From Parus major (Eukaryota > Chordata > Aves > Passeriformes > Paridae): 64,000 bases of DNA. Where the stretch lies: assembly GCF_001522545.3 (NCBI RefSeq), contig NC_031773.1, forward strand, positions 44,498,786-44,562,785, given 5' to 3'. The position numbers were made by a program, and so were the translations under genes. How positions within the stretch are numbered: the first letter of the stretch is position 1; every line of letters begins with the position of its first letter. This document shows positions 50,359 to 63,861 of this stretch, in pieces. The notes beneath the pieces were generated by a model. That model had not been told where the DNA came from. It worked only from the letters and a program-made list of their open reading frames with translations, and searched no databases.

Positions 50359-50504
50359 CATAGTATCATTGAACAGTTCAGTTTGGAAAAGGCCTCTAAG
50401 ATCATCAAGTCCAAGTGTTAAACCAGCACTGCCAAGTCCACCACCACCACCAATCCATGTCTCTAAGTGTCATATCTTCACATCTTTTAAATATCTCCAG
50501 GGAT
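50359..50504 (-). mobile_element. CR1 LINE 3'-end fragment, minus orientation
   Basis: The plus strand reads as an antisense CR1 3' end: a degenerate 'atagtatcattgaacag' tail, then 'tttggaaaaggcctctaagatcatcaagtcca', 'cagcactgccaagtccaccacca' and 'catcttttaaatatctccaggga'. These follow the CR1 3' UTR order exactly. Homology stops near 50504. The small plus-strand open frames across it are not genes. Confidence 0.82.
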
Positions 50505-50900
50505 TTATATTCTCTTTGTTCAATAAGAGTGGTCTTATTACCTATTTACTGCACAGTATGTAATTTGTTTCTGAATATCAAGTTCTTTAACAGCTTCTCA
50601 AATTTTTATGACTCCATTATCTAAGGGGATCAAAAATATGAACTCATGTATCCTTTAAGGTGAGATTGTAATGTGATATTATACTAATTTGAAAAATGTA
50701 AGACACAAGGATATAATGCTGAAAATGTACAAATGTTTGGGCATCTGATTTGAGATGCCTCAAGATTTTCTTTATTCAGAGTGTTAAACATTTTTTAACA
50801 GAGAATATTTTCATAGCATGGTTATTATTTATTTCAGTAGATCAAAAGAATCAGGCCCCTAATGTCAAATTCGTCACTCAAAAACCAAGGAACACAGCTG

Positions 50901-50952
50901 ATGGCTACTTGGATAACCTTTAGGTAATGGCTGCTTGGGTAACCTTTGGTCT
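50901..50952. repeat. 26-base imperfect tandem duplication
   Basis: ATGGCTACTTGGATAACCTT and its continuation (50901-50926) is repeated at once as ATGGCTGCTTGGGTAACCTT plus flank (50927-50952), with few mismatches. It is non-coding. Confidence 0.8.
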
Positions 50953-51251
50953 ATCTTGACCAGAGTAACAAAAGCTCTGGCAGAGACAGTGTATTCTCTC
51001 TGTTGCCTTCAGCTGCCTCAGCTGACACTTCTTTGATACATTTTGCTTTCAATAAGAGCTCTGTTAATTATGTGACAAATTAAGCAAAGATCTTATAGCT
51101 ATACCTTCTTCACCCCATGATTTTGAGCAATGCAAACCACATCTATACCAGGAAATGAAAAAGACTGGGGCTGTCAGGAAAAAAAATAATCCATGTGGTC
51201 ATGATGAAGGTTGTGAAGCAAACAGCATTGCAAGCTGCACTGCAGCCCTAA

Positions 51252-51420
51252 AACAGATTATCCAGAGTGGTGCCATCTGCACCTTTGCACAGTTTCAAGA
51301 CCTGGTTAGGAAAAGACATGTCTGATCTTATGATGACAGTCCTGCTCCAAACAGGAGGATGGACTAGAAATCCTCCAGACATCCAACAGTTTAATGAAAC
51401 AATTATATTTCTGAATCTTC
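51252..51420 (+). mobile_element. CR1-type LINE 3'-end fragment, plus orientation
   Basis: The order 'ttatccagagtggt', 'tttcaagacctggttaggaaaagac', 'tctgatctta', 'ctgctccaaacaggaggatggactagaaatcctcc' matches a CR1 3' end of the type reading 'GAGCAGGAGGTTGGACTAGA-GACCTCC'. The tail is decayed, and ends are approximate. A 64-residue open frame across it is noise. Confidence 0.75.
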
Positions 51421-51882
51421 TGGGTTTTGAATTGATAACTGTTGAGGTTAATGTTATTTGAATATTGACTTGTATTATTATTTTAGTTTCTTAATGTAGT
51501 TAATGTTCAATATTTTTATGTTCAGCAAATAAGGAGAGTACAGAGATGGACTATAATACTGCTCTAAATAGTATAGTAGCCTAGCACTCACTCTCATATT
51601 CTAAAGAAATTATAGAAGGAAAAAACATAAACCATATAACAGATAATCATAAAATAATTTCCTTGAGTACACTTTTCTTTCTCATTCCAAATCAGTATTT
51701 GTTAACCTAAGACCTGAAATATGAGATGTTAAAAACCTCTTCAAACTGCACCATTATCTAAAAATACAGATTCATTGTTCATGGGAATATCCAAAAATTC
51801 CATCTCAAGAACTTAAAGAATGAAAAGCTTTACACAGGCTAATACCACTACTATACCCTTGCTAAAATAAGCAACTTTATTT

Positions 51883-51957
51883 AAAAAAAAAAAAAATAAT
51901 AAAAAAAAAATCCTGGCTTTTAATAATTACCCATCTCTGAGACGTTTTTTTTTTTTA
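51883..51957. repeat. Facing A and T homopolymer runs
   Basis: Runs of 14 and 10 A (51883-51896, 51901-51910) are followed after about 35 bases by 12 T (near 51946-51957). The pair could fold back. No element is attached. Confidence 0.75.
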
Positions 51958-53153
51958 ATTTTTGCATATTTAGAAAATTATACTGAAATCAATATTTCTC
52001 CTAAAGCTTAGTAGTAATGCACAAAATGTTATATTTTATATATTATTTTCTGCTTTTAAGCATTAAAAAAATTCTTATTTTGAATACTGCTGTGCATTGA
52101 AAAAAACCCATACTATTAAACCTTTTATTAATTCATATATTTATTTCTTCTTATTATTATTTCAACCAACTTAACTGGCACTAAGAATTTATATAAACAA
52201 TTACATTACATAGGTCTATACTCAGTGAACAGTCATTTAATAATGCCAGGTTTTTCTGTTCACAGGCCTTTGAGTAAGCTTTATGAGAAGGAACTTTAAG
52301 AGAGAGGGTAGGGATACAAGGGAACAGGAAAAGTTCAAGATCTTGGACTCAATCCCAGTGGAGAGAAGCATTCAGCTTATAATTTTTTATTTTTTTTCCA
52401 TTTTGCAAGTACATTTATTTTTGTAATAAAAAAAAAAGCAAATAGAAAGAGATCTTGCTTCCTTACCAGATACTGCTTTTCTTACCACTTTATCTTTTTA
52501 CTTGTAAATAGTATCATAAATACCAAAACATAAACAGATGTCATTTCTACAGAACTTTAGTGTTATTACAAGTGCACGTACAGCTTATCCATCTGAGTGG
52601 ATTACTTCTGAAAATCACTGTGATACTGCCATATCTGTGTTGCAAGGAAAACATTTACATTTGGAACTACAAATAAATTCAGTTGTGCCATAATCTCAAA
52701 GCCACAGATACATATTGCTATTATCACCAGTTTATACACAACCAAACTGGTATTTAGGAAGCAGATTGCAATTCAATCAGCTATTTATTTTCACACTGAT
52801 GTACCCCAGCACAGTTGCTTGTGGTACATATATAGAACTCTATGGAATACCATTCCTCACTTGCAGTATTTGAGAGTTATAATTTACAGATGCTTCATCA
52901 AACTCATCTATTTTTTTCCTGCTTCTGACTCCAAGACTGCAGAGCACATTAAGAAAATCAGAAGCATACTGAATACCGTGAATTTTGCATTCATGTAAAA
53001 TTGGAAATCGTCTTATTCACATTTGTATCTCAAGAGATTCCATGTTCCAAACTAAAGTGCATTCAGGAGAATAACAGTTGTTAATAACACCAATGAAAAG
53101 AGCTGTAATAGATAAATTATAATGACAGAGTTAGATCTTTAACAGGCATTGCT

Positions 53154-53225
53154 GTTGCCATGGTAGAAAATTTCTAATGTAAAATAAAAATCCACTAGAA
53201 AATTGTTCTATAGCTATGGTAACAA
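53154..53225. promoter_or_regulatory. Pair of RFX X-box-like sites
   Basis: GTTGCCATGGTAGA at 53154-53167 matches the palindromic X-box GTTGCCATGGTAAC except at the last bases. CTATGGTAAC follows at about 53214-53223. They are spaced about 60 bases apart in otherwise unremarkable intron. Confidence 0.2.
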
Positions 53226-55422
53226 CTGTATTGTGACATGATTATTCTATTCAGGTTCTGTTTTCGTTTTATCCAGAAAGATGTTTTTAGCATCACGCTT
53301 TGCACATGTGTAATATCTGCCCAAAAATGTATTCTCAACTCCTTTTCCCCACATTCAGTTGACTGCTAAAACCAACAGTCAGAACTGAGTAATATTTGGA
53401 AACTACCCTCTTATAGAAGGATGGATAAGCATATTTGCATAGTAAAGTTGCTTTGCAGACACTAGAATACCCTCAGTAGGGAGGATACCAGTTGTATTGG
53501 CAAAGTGATATAAAAGGGGATGATCAGCAAGGAAAGGGGTAAGACAGACAATTCATAGTATTTAAAAACAGAATTAGCAATATTCAGGAAGGCATTATTT
53601 CACACAGCAAACAAAATCATGCTCTGACCAAGCTACAGCTCTTTGATGGCAGCACTTTGGCTGAAGATATCTTAGATGAGGCAGAGCTGTAAAAGTTATA
53701 GCAAGGTACAATGGACCTGGGAGATAGAACAAGATTACTAAGCAAGTGGTGAAGACTGTGGGCTTCTACAACGACACAGAAGAGGAGCAATAGTGTCCAG
53801 CCAGACTGCAGTTTCTTCTTCTGCTTATTTCTAAATCTGGAGAAATCACCAGACTGTGGTTGGCAAGGTTGCTGTTGATGGTCTCCAGGCTCTGTGCCCA
53901 GGTTCTAACTCTGCCAGTTTCTCAAAACCCATCCCCTTAGAAATCACAATGAGCTTCTCTGTGGGTTGGGAGTTTGCTCTTACAATCTTCAAAACTGCCA
54001 ATTCACCCCTTAGCATCACAGTCTGCACTCGACTCTGTACTGAGTCTGTACTCTGCCTCATTGTCTCTACCTTCATAGTTTCACTCTCATCATCTGTTTC
54101 ACAACGACCCATCTAGAACTGAAAAGATGGGAAAGATTTTCTAGGAAAGATTATCTCCATATGGAGTTTTCTGAATATTGCTTGCCAGCATCTAACAAAG
54201 AAAAAAAAGCTCTGGGTGAGGAAAGATATTAGGCAGTTATTACTGTTTAATTCCAACCATATTATCATGCCTAAATATAGTCCTTGCCCAGATTTTCAGC
54301 AATAGAAGTGTAATATGGTACAAACAGAGTTAATTTTAGCTCTTATTGAGCTGCTTCTGTATATCTTCATATTTTTTTTTATAAATGTATATTCTGTATT
54401 CGAGGAGGACATAAATGTAATTTTCTCATTCCCACAAAGGGTTAAATTTTACTGCAAAATTCAACACAGACAAAAATAAAGAGCTGCAGCTGCCACCTCC
54501 ATAATGCCGTTTCCATGAGGATTTCTTTCTATGTGACTATATAAGGCATGGTTCCTAGACATCTTAAAGACAGACAGGCTCTCATGAACCATCACATTTT
54601 ACAGTACAAAATTCTGCCTTATGCCTGCACATCAAAATAAGGATTCTTCAGAAAAATAACATGCTAACATTTTTTATGGACTAAACATATCAGACAGATA
54701 AAATAATGGTCAGCATCCCTCAGGTGAAATACTGGACAAACTCAACACTCACATTCAAGCTAAAATTCTGCTGGAACATTTCAGCTCTGCCATGCAGTGA
54801 AAGTAAAAAGAAATCCTCTCAGTGAGTCTTTGCAACTTTCAGTGAATGTTTCATAAGAAATTTTGAGAGGTGAATGGCAACGGATGTAAAATGTAATTCT
54901 ACAGAGAGATCACATATCACAGAGAAATTCTGTGAGGATCTCTTTTTTCAGCAAAAAGCAGTTGAGTGGGCTGTGGCTGTGCTCAGAAAGTACATGTTAA
55001 TCTGACAGTGGAGTACAGCAGGGCAGAGTGATACAAGAGGAAAACTTGGTGACATTTAATAACCAAAATCTTTGCAAAGCAATATCAATGTGATAGATGA
55101 GCACTTGAAACCATATCCTTTTGTTGAATACTGTAAAAAACCCTGTTACATGTTCCACTTCTGGTATTTCACACATCACATGGAAGGAAGGAATGACAAG
55201 TTTCTCCACCAAGTGGGAACAAAACTTACTAATATTCAAGGCAAAAGAATCTATAAAAAATAGTGGATGATTCTCAGAAGAATGTTTCTAAAAGGAGACA
55301 CTGCAGAAAAAATTTCATTTAAAAGGAATGATTTGCCCTAGCAACAACTCAGCTTCCCCCAGCATGAGACAAGACCAGAAAGCAAACGAAGTGTATGTTC
55401 TGTTTTCTAACCTCTGTATAGA

Positions 55423-55442
55423 ATATATATATATATATATAT
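55423..55442. repeat. AT dinucleotide repeat
   Basis: Ten AT units occur in a row. Small open frames on both strands cross it with an IYIYIY stretch and are artefacts. Confidence 0.9.
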
Positions 55443-58400
55443 TTCTGAACAGAGTATCATTTTTAAGATACTTCAGCTTGTCTCTTTCCTCATTCCACAT
55501 AGATCACCTATGCTCTTTTTCAACTTATGTTTCAAATCCAGAAAGAATGGAATTCTTTTATGTTCTCATAAGAAATAATGTAAAATAAAGGCCCCCTACC
55601 CAAATGGCCTCTTTCAGTTTTCACTAAATCTCTTGTTAGGTTGTAGGGACAAAAAGTGTACAAAATTAAGAATGTCTAGAACATGTCTCTGTCTGTAGAA
55701 CAAAATTTCAATTCTAGCTATAGGTACATATACAGTCAAGGAAAACTACATTCAGATTTACAGCTCTGTGTGGAACATTCACTGAAATTTTATATAATTG
55801 CTTACATGTGACAATATTGAAACTAATAACTAAAATTCATAGTTTTTTTAACAATCTTGCAGCTCACCACATCTTTCAGTTATAAATACTGATTGGGGAA
55901 AATGAGAGAATAAAAACCAAATTAACTGTAATCACTTTCTCCTAATGATTTATTTGGAGGTTGCAAATGTGAGAAGATAACTATTTAAATTCTTTTGAAA
56001 GTATTTACAAAACATAAATGATCTTTAAAAAAATCTACACAACTATATGCAAAATAATTTAGCTAAGAATAATAACTTTCTAAGTATATTTAATATCTCT
56101 AAAAGTTGTTTGCTGTTCACAAGTAACTGTATTTACTTTAAAAAGTCATATTACACACAGGATGCTTAAAAGAAGATGTGAAAAGAAGGGCAGATTTTCA
56201 AGTGGCTAAATGTAGGAGTATATGACCATTTTAGACACTATAGGGTATCCAAAATAATTGCAAAGGCTGACAGGTGTGACACAAAACTTGGAAACCCTTG
56301 TCTTTCTTGTGGTCAGAAACAGTACTTGTAGTATCCAAGTTGGTCTAGACATCTGGTTTGGCACTTGAATTGTTTCTTAGAGGTCAAATGGAGGCAGACA
56401 ATGAGCACTGAGGGTAGATATAGACATTACATCTCAGAGCATCCTTTACTGTAGAATAAATAATTTCATGTGTGCATACTCCCCACTTCAGATGACTTAT
56501 ATACACTTACTTTAAATAGGAATTGAAAATTTGTTATTATCTTAAGTCATGATTGTTGATACTTCTACCAAAAGAGCCATCAAGAGGCCAGATCACCTGA
56601 GTGCCATAGAGCATGAAAGGTTGGCTGATACTAGGTATCAGTTTAGGATATTTTGTAAACATATGTGCATTTGAAACATGGAATTAACCTACTTTAAATT
56701 AACTGTTACTGCTAGGAGAGCAGCAGTCATAGCTAGCAATCAATGTGTAGCTTTATTAAGCTACTAGCATGCAGAAAAGCACTTGCTCAATTTTAGATAC
56801 AGTTAAAGGAAAAACAAGCATTAGACAGACATGGAAGAGCATTGAATGGCATTGGAAGACAATTACAAACTTTCATGCTCCACCACAAATGACATTTTAC
56901 AGAGCTCTCTTATTGTATAAATACAACCAAATAAACAAAAATATTATTATGAAAATCTGTATGACTCATCAACTAGTTGCAGGACAGAAGCTCTCACATA
57001 GACCAAGAGGCACAGTTTAATGTAATTAAAACCCCTCTTACACAACAAGCTGGAAAGTCACACAACACAAATGCTACACATAGAAACTGAATAATTTAGT
57101 TTCTGGTAGGATCATGCAAGAGTTAGAGGACAGAGTTTCATCAACTCAGTAGCTGTGGCAACAGAGTACATTACCACTCATCATACTGCTCTTCAAACAG
57201 AAGGTAACACTCAGCAGCTCCAGGGCCAGAACTAAGTGTAGGAATGGCCTCTAACCTGCTTCTAGGGCTAATCAGCCGCCCCACTTTGGGTTGCCTAGTT
57301 GAATTCACCTGGTTTATTTTGCTTGAGAGGTATTAAAAGTTCTCACAGAAGCCCTACTGATGAAGCCATATCTGGGGACACCCTATGAAGGAAGTGCAAT
57401 GACACAGAGGTGCTGGTCACACCTTCTGCTACTTCCACAGAATTCTGCCATCCATGAAAGGATGATATTCTCTGCAAAGAATGGGTCAGTTATTCTCTCT
57501 GAAACAAAGGAGGCAGATATCACCCAAAGGCACCAAATAGCCCTGCTTTTCACATATGGTACACCTACTAAGAATAATAGTTTCTTAACTAGGGATAATA
57601 ATGTGCATGAGGATAATAAATATTAGCAAGGTCTAATAAAGAGGTTTAATTTATCAAGCTAAAAGCACTAAGATGGCAGAGCTTTCAAAAATATCCTCCA
57701 GACCAGTAGAAATACATATATAAGTTTGTTTAAGAGTCCAAGGACTGTAAATAGGAAAACAGAAACTCAGTCTAGGGGATCAGAAAAGAGACTAATTGTG
57801 TGAATTACACCATTCTAGTCCCATAATTTATAGACCAGATTCTGTTCAGCTAACGGTCTGATCAGAATACCAGGAATAACAGATGGTAGAATTTCATCCA
57901 GTCGTTGTCACATCTTTAATAAGTAAATGAATTTTCCTATGTAATTAGATATTTTAGATTTAGAAAATATCTTTTCCAGTCATGAGTTATTTACTTCTCG
58001 TCTACAATGCTTCAAGACAGGTGGTAACAAGCTCATTAGGGCCTTAAACCAGATACATCCGAAGCAAGGCTGGCCTAGTATGTTGTTATTGCTTCATTCT
58101 GCTCTAATTTATTTATGTTATACTTGGTATGTTTATCTGTGAACTAAGGCCTCAAACCAGGCAGATCTGATCTCCCTATCATTTATATATTTCTGCTATT
58201 TAAGCAAGTGTGCTTACATTTCACCTGAAGAGACAAGAGATCACTGAGATCTTATTTTGAAGATGGGAAGAATCTCCATCAACAGGGAAGTTCCTTGCAA
58301 AAGCAAGGTGAAGAGTTGTAGCAAGTTGTCTAACTTACCAAACATACCCAAGAGAAATGAGAGTGCAGAAGTAGTTCGTTATGTCAATCGTAAGTAACAA

Positions 58401-59830
58401 ATAATTGCAGAAACGATATTATGATTGTTTGAATTAGCATATTCTTCATTTGGAATAAATTGGAAATCAGATAATAATGGTCTCCTGGGAAATTTAAAAC
58501 ACATCACTTTTGCTGTCTCTCTAAAAGCAAACAAGCACAGCTCAGCATATCAGATAGCACTATAAGATATGTACCAGAAAAAAAAACATCTGCAGATGAT
58601 CTCTTTCTTCTGCTAGATTTTATTGTTAAAATAATGAGAAATTACCATGAAAACATTTTAATAACTTCTCTGATTAAAAGTGGGAAAACACCATTTTCTT
58701 GTAAAAATAGGAAAGAGGGAAGCAGGGAAGGCAGAGAGAGGACAGGAAGAAAGAAAAAAGCCATTCTGATGACCACAGACAGTAAAACCAGAAACTCTTG
58801 ATGAGGCTTTCAAATTACAATTGTTCCCAAAAAGGACTTTTTTTAATCTGCAATGTGGTTTTATGCTTTTTTAAATTTTAATTATCTTGCAAGAATTTCA
58901 TGAAGATACAAAGACGAAATGTCAAGTATTTAGACAATGCTTGTTTCCTGAAAGCATATTTATGGAAGCATCAATTATAAAGAAGCACAGTAAAAAAAAA
59001 GTAAAGATGGTCACTCCTAGAATAGGTTGCCTTGAAAATTACAGTGTTTTCAGCATTTCACATTAAGTTAGTTAATCATTCTTTCTATCTGCACCAACTG
59101 AAATGAAAGAAGGCTGGTGAGGGTGGTGGGAATAAGTGACATGCAGTAGGTATTTCCAAGGAGAATGACAGGAGTTCTTAAATGAATGCGTAGTCAGCTA
59201 CCCAGGAGTCCCATGTCCTATATACAATGGGACATGTATACTGGCCTCTTTCTAGCCCACTTAACAGATAAATGAATTTTCTTCAAATCTTCAGATGGAA
59301 AAAAAAGGTACTAAGCTATTAAAATCTTCTCTTCTCAGAGAATACATGGTGGGCCAGAATTTAAACTAATTGGGACAGCTACAGTACTGGTAAACAAAGA
59401 ATAAATCTGCACAGAGGGAAGAGACATATACTTTTTTTTCTGAAAGCAGCTTCTTTTCTTTGAAGCATAACTTGGACAAATTAAAAAAAAAAAACCAAAA
59501 AACATCTACATATATATATATCTGAGGATATATTATGTGTTTCCAAACCAAAACTAACTCCACAGGTATGAAAATTGATCGGTGAAGTTTAAAAGTAAAT
59601 TTTAATTGTAACTTGACTTAAGTTCACCTCACAGTCAAACTATGAATATGAAGAACTATGAGTCTGTCATTTGTAAGTACTTTCAAACTATCTCTAATCA
59701 ATCTGAACTTCAATTGCTTTTGTCATTTGATAGAATCCCAAGACATGCAGTAATCATCACAGAGAAGTACAGAAGTTTCAATCAAAATAACTGCCTGTTT
59801 TTTAAAAGTGGCATTTTTCTTCTACATCAG

Positions 59831-61291
59831 TGTGGTGGTTTCACATTGATTGATATTTGGGGAAAAAGTAAGAAAACACCATGGAAGTGATTTCTTTGAG
59901 AGAAGCTGCTGGGAACTTCCTCTATGCCCGAGAAAGGCCAAGAGCTGGCTAATTCCGAGAACCGACAACATTTTGCACTATTTAGAAATTAGATCCGCCT
60001 CTGTGAGATCCACCTTTTAACAACCACAAACCTGGGACATTTTTTCTCCTTGCTTCCAGCCTTGAAAGCTATCGGAGCTCTGGTGAGGCCAGCCACGCGC
60101 CCCTGTGGCCTGTGCGGCCTGGGTGGGGCTGGGCCAGGCCCCAGTGGCTCGCAGGGGGATGGAGGCTGTGGGGCATGGCCGAGGTTGGGCCAGGCCATGG
60201 CTGCTCACATCTTGCCAATACTAAACCACACCCTGGCCCACACTGACGGCTCCAGGCCAAGCCTCTCCTCCCAGTGGTGGCTGAACAGACAGAGGGGCCC
60301 AGGACGGCCTGAAATCCATCATCATGACTGTGGCGGCCACTGCCTACATCCATCTGCAGGCCTGGCAAAATTTAACTCTTTCACTACATAGATGAGACCT
60401 GCAGACCACGATTCTTTCCTCAAGAGGAAAGGACAAAGTGGGAACATGTAGAAAGCAATGTGAAAACACTGAGGTCAATAAAGAAAGAGTCAAGCCCTAG
60501 ACAGAAGGGGAATAAGGAGATGCCTTAGTGTTGGGCTGAAATATTCTTTTGATAGGGCCATGTAGATGACCAACAATACACTGAAATATTTTCTTTAATT
60601 CATGAGAGTATGGAGAGATGAAGCATTCAAACTGTAGATGTGAGCAGAGGCATCCATTAATGAAGCCAAGCAGATGTTGGAGTAGCTGTGATCCCATGAG
60701 ATGCTTGAACAGAGAGATGAGAGTTGATGAAGACACTTTGGCCCCAGGGAGAGAAGAAGAAAACCTCTGTTCCCAGAGATGATCACGGAGACAGATGAAA
60801 AGAACCTTTCCTTTGAAAAACTCATCTTTAATATAATACTCCATGAGTTCATGGCCCATGGACACATCTCTAGGAGGGCTGTGAAAATGGGAGGAATTTC
60901 ACAATGGCAGAACTTTTCCCGGGCAGCTGCTACTCATAGAACTGAAAAGCCACAAGAGAACTGTTTCTTGTAGAGAAGTCCCCATGACACAGCAAGAGAA
61001 AACTCCTCTCCCTACAAAAACTGATGAAAGACTATTGTATAGTTGGCATCTGATCTAACATGCCAGGTTTTGTCTCTACATGGTTGGTTAGGGAAAGAAA
61101 GAAGTTGGGCAGGGGGAGGAAAGGTGCTTTGGAAGTTTTATTCTGATGCTTCTTATTCTTTTAGTTCTATTAATAAAGTTTCTTTATACCTTTTAAGTTT
61201 TGAGCCTGTTTTGCCCTTCTCCTAATCCATATCTCACAGCAAAGAATGAATAAGTGCACTGGTGATTTTAGTCAGTGCTAAACCCACCACA
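59831..61291 (+). mobile_element. Solo LTR of an endogenous retrovirus, about 1.46 kb
   Basis: The element starts TGTGGTGGTTT and ends AAACCCACCACA, an inverted terminal pair with the TG...CA ends of an LTR. An AATAAA signal sits at 61172-61177, about 115 bases before the 3' end, giving plus orientation and a U3-R-U5 order. The block at 60060-60360 is strongly GC-rich, unlike the intron around it. Sequence near 59890-60060 resembles a passerine LTR I recall, but I cannot give a family name with certainty. No gag, pol or env lies next to it, so it is a solo LTR left by recombination. I see no convincing target-site duplication (atcag before, ctatt after). The open frames inside it (60050-60391 plus, 60497-60865 minus) are LTR sequence, not genes. 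Confidence 0.78.
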
Positions 61292-61739
61292 CTATTGGTG
61301 CATTGGCCAGGAAACTCAAATTGACAAATCTAAACCACTATAATCAGGTAAACCACACTTCTACTGGAGCCAACACAGCAGTGTTTATCAAACCAAAGAC
61401 AAAGATCCAGAATAAGTCAGTCATTTCAAAGGTCTGATTCTTTTTGCCAGTTTCTGAAGTCAGTTTGTTGAGGAAGACTATTTAAACAGAAAGGCCATCA
61501 CTCTTGTATGACTTTACTTCACAGTTCTCAGGTGAAGGGTGGCAGAACAATATTCTTCCCCTACATGGCTAATCCTATAAGAACTCCTGTGGGAAAGTAA
61601 GAATTCTTAGTTTTGTGGTATGAGTTCTTAATGTATCTTGGCAGTTAGAGAGACTGACTCATAGAAAGTAAAAATATTTCATCTTCATTGTGGGGATGGA
61701 AGTACCTCTATACACCAAGACATGAGAGGTCCATACTGA

Positions 61740-62276
61740 GGAGGTATTTTGCTTCTCTACTCCCCTCTGGTGAGACCACACCTGGATCCAGCTCTGGAGT
61801 CCTCAGTAGAGGAAAAACATGGACCTGTTGGAGTGGGTGCAGAAGAGGGCCACATAAACGAACAGAGAAGTGAACCACCTCTCCCATGAATACAGGTTGA
61901 GAGAGTTGAGGTTGTTCAGCCTGGAGAAGACTGAGGGAAGACATTTAATTCAATAATTAAACAGGGATTAGAAGAAAGATGGAAAGAAGAAAGACAGAAT
62001 TTTTAGTGCAACTGTAGCAATAGGTCAGGGGGTAATGGTTTTCAACTAAAAGAAGGAATATTCAAACTAGATAAGATGAAGTAGTTTTTTACAGTGGGGG
62101 TGGTGAAACACTAGAAGAGGTTTCCCAGAGAGCAGTGGATGCCTCATTGCTAGAAACATTTGAGGCCACGGATGGAGTTTTCACCTGGTCTAGTAGAAAG
62201 TGTCCCAGCATGTTGCACAGGTGTCCAACTGGATGACCTTTAAAGGTGCCTTCCAACCCAAACTATTCTATGAATT
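61740..62276 (+). mobile_element. CR1 LINE 3' fragment, plus orientation
   Basis: It starts in the end of the RT ORF ('ctggtgagaccacacctggatccagctctggagtcctc', 'gacctgttggagtgggtgcagaagagggcc', 'gttgttcagcctggagaag'), then runs through the 3' UTR ('gtttcccagagagcagtggatgcc', 'caactggatgacctttaaaggtgccttccaaccca') to an 'actattctatgaa' tail at about 62262-62274. The middle (about 61930-62090) is diverged. It lies 450 bases from the solo LTR. Confidence 0.87.
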
Positions 62277-63821
62277 TTAAATTTGTGCATGAGACAAAGA
62301 TTCCCAGCTGATTAAAGTGGACCAAAGCTTAAGGCAGGGCTGGCCTGTCTCCTTCAGAATCTGACAGGTGTGGTACAATGTATTTTAGAAAAACACACAG
62401 CAGTTGGTAACACAAAAGCATGAATTTAGGGTCAGAAAGTGCCACATCTATCTGCCCTGCACATAAGAGCATAGAATAATGTGGTTCATCTCTCTGAATA
62501 CATCTGATACTAAGACACTAAATGTGGAAATCAGTTCTCAGTTTTAATCATGGGATGGTTCTTTCATAAATTAGTGTTTGTCGAAGAATTTTTAAAAGGC
62601 AAAGCCCCTTTAAACTCAGTTTATTTCTATTTCACACTATATTAGTTTATGGAATATACAAAAAGGCTACTTGAAGATACATAAAAAAGAAACCAACCAA
62701 TAAAAAAAGAGAAAACTTAAAAGAAGAGCTACAATACCAGAAAAATTAAAAATATTCTAGGAGAGTAAGCAAGAAAATAAGAGAGGGGAAACACAGGAGC
62801 AGAAGTCAAGGGGGAATATTAATTATAGATATAGAGATATACATAGTAATAGTTCTATGTGTTTATATATATACATATTAATAGTTCTAGGGAACTCTAA
62901 CCAGAGCTGCAGTACTCAACAAGTGCTTTCAGTCTTGCTGCATCTGTCTCTCCTGTCAAGCAGCTCCTTTGATCAAAATACTGAAATTAGACATCTCTGT
63001 CTTTCATTTCTGCTATGTTCTTTGTCTACATTCTCACAGCCACAACAGCTCTATTTTACTGCCCAGATACAAGCTGAAGTTTCCAAATATTTGTTGTGTG
63101 GACACTGCTTAGTTTGCTGTTTCTCTACAGATGAAGAGAATTGCAGGGAGTTTTTATTTTTACTGTGTGTCTTGGCTGAAGGCAATCATATTATATGCAA
63201 CTTTTCTCACAAAAATAACAATGACATTATTTTCTGAATTACATTTTATTTTCCTGCTTTAATTAAACCTATAGATTTGTCACTGAAAATTTCTGACAAA
63301 GTCATAATAATGTTCTCAGAATCACAATCACAACAATCATAGGAAAACTTATGACAAAATCAAGGAGAAATTTAAAGTAGCTAAAGTACCTTTGAAAAAC
63401 TATATGTTGACTCAATTAAAATGAATAGAATAACCCCAAATAGCTTTTAGTTATTAATTTTAGATGGGGTGTTTTTGTTATCTTAATTTTGACAAATGCC
63501 TTTTTTTAAAAAAAAAAATGAAAGCTTCCTCACATGTTTAGCTGTGCTGAGAGTGAGTTTTCTTAGCATATTCCCTATTCACTCAGCAATCCTTCCAGCT
63601 GTGCCACATGGGAAGCTCAGCCATGCTGTTCTGAGTTGTAAACCAGGTTGTAAAATCAAGGCTATTGCTAAGCAAACCCTCAGTCATGAAGGCAGAATTT
63701 TTTTGAAGTCATCAGACATCTTTTCAAGTCCTTATATACTTATTTCTTTGGTGTGCAGTCTTATCTGTGGTGTTTGACTCCTGAAGGAGGATTAGTGCAT
63801 TCCTGGGCCTCAGATAAAAGA

Positions 63822-63861
63822 TGTCCCAAGTGTTGTCCCAACACTTGGTGTCCCAAGTGTT
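63822..63861. repeat. Direct plus inverted repeat cluster
   Basis: TGTCCCAAGTGTT occurs at 63822-63834 and again at 63849-63861. Between them AACACTTGG (63840-63848) is the reverse complement of CCAAGTGTT in either copy. Confidence 0.85.

Noticed and set aside
57360..57626. 88-codon plus-strand frame
   Set aside because: No recognisable domain, sense opposite to the gene, in plain intron.
60050..60391. 113-codon plus-strand frame, with overlapping minus frames
   Set aside because: It lies wholly inside the GC-rich part of the solo LTR; few stops are expected from base composition.
60497..60865. 122-codon minus-strand frame
   Set aside because: It is antisense LTR sequence with no recognisable protein family.
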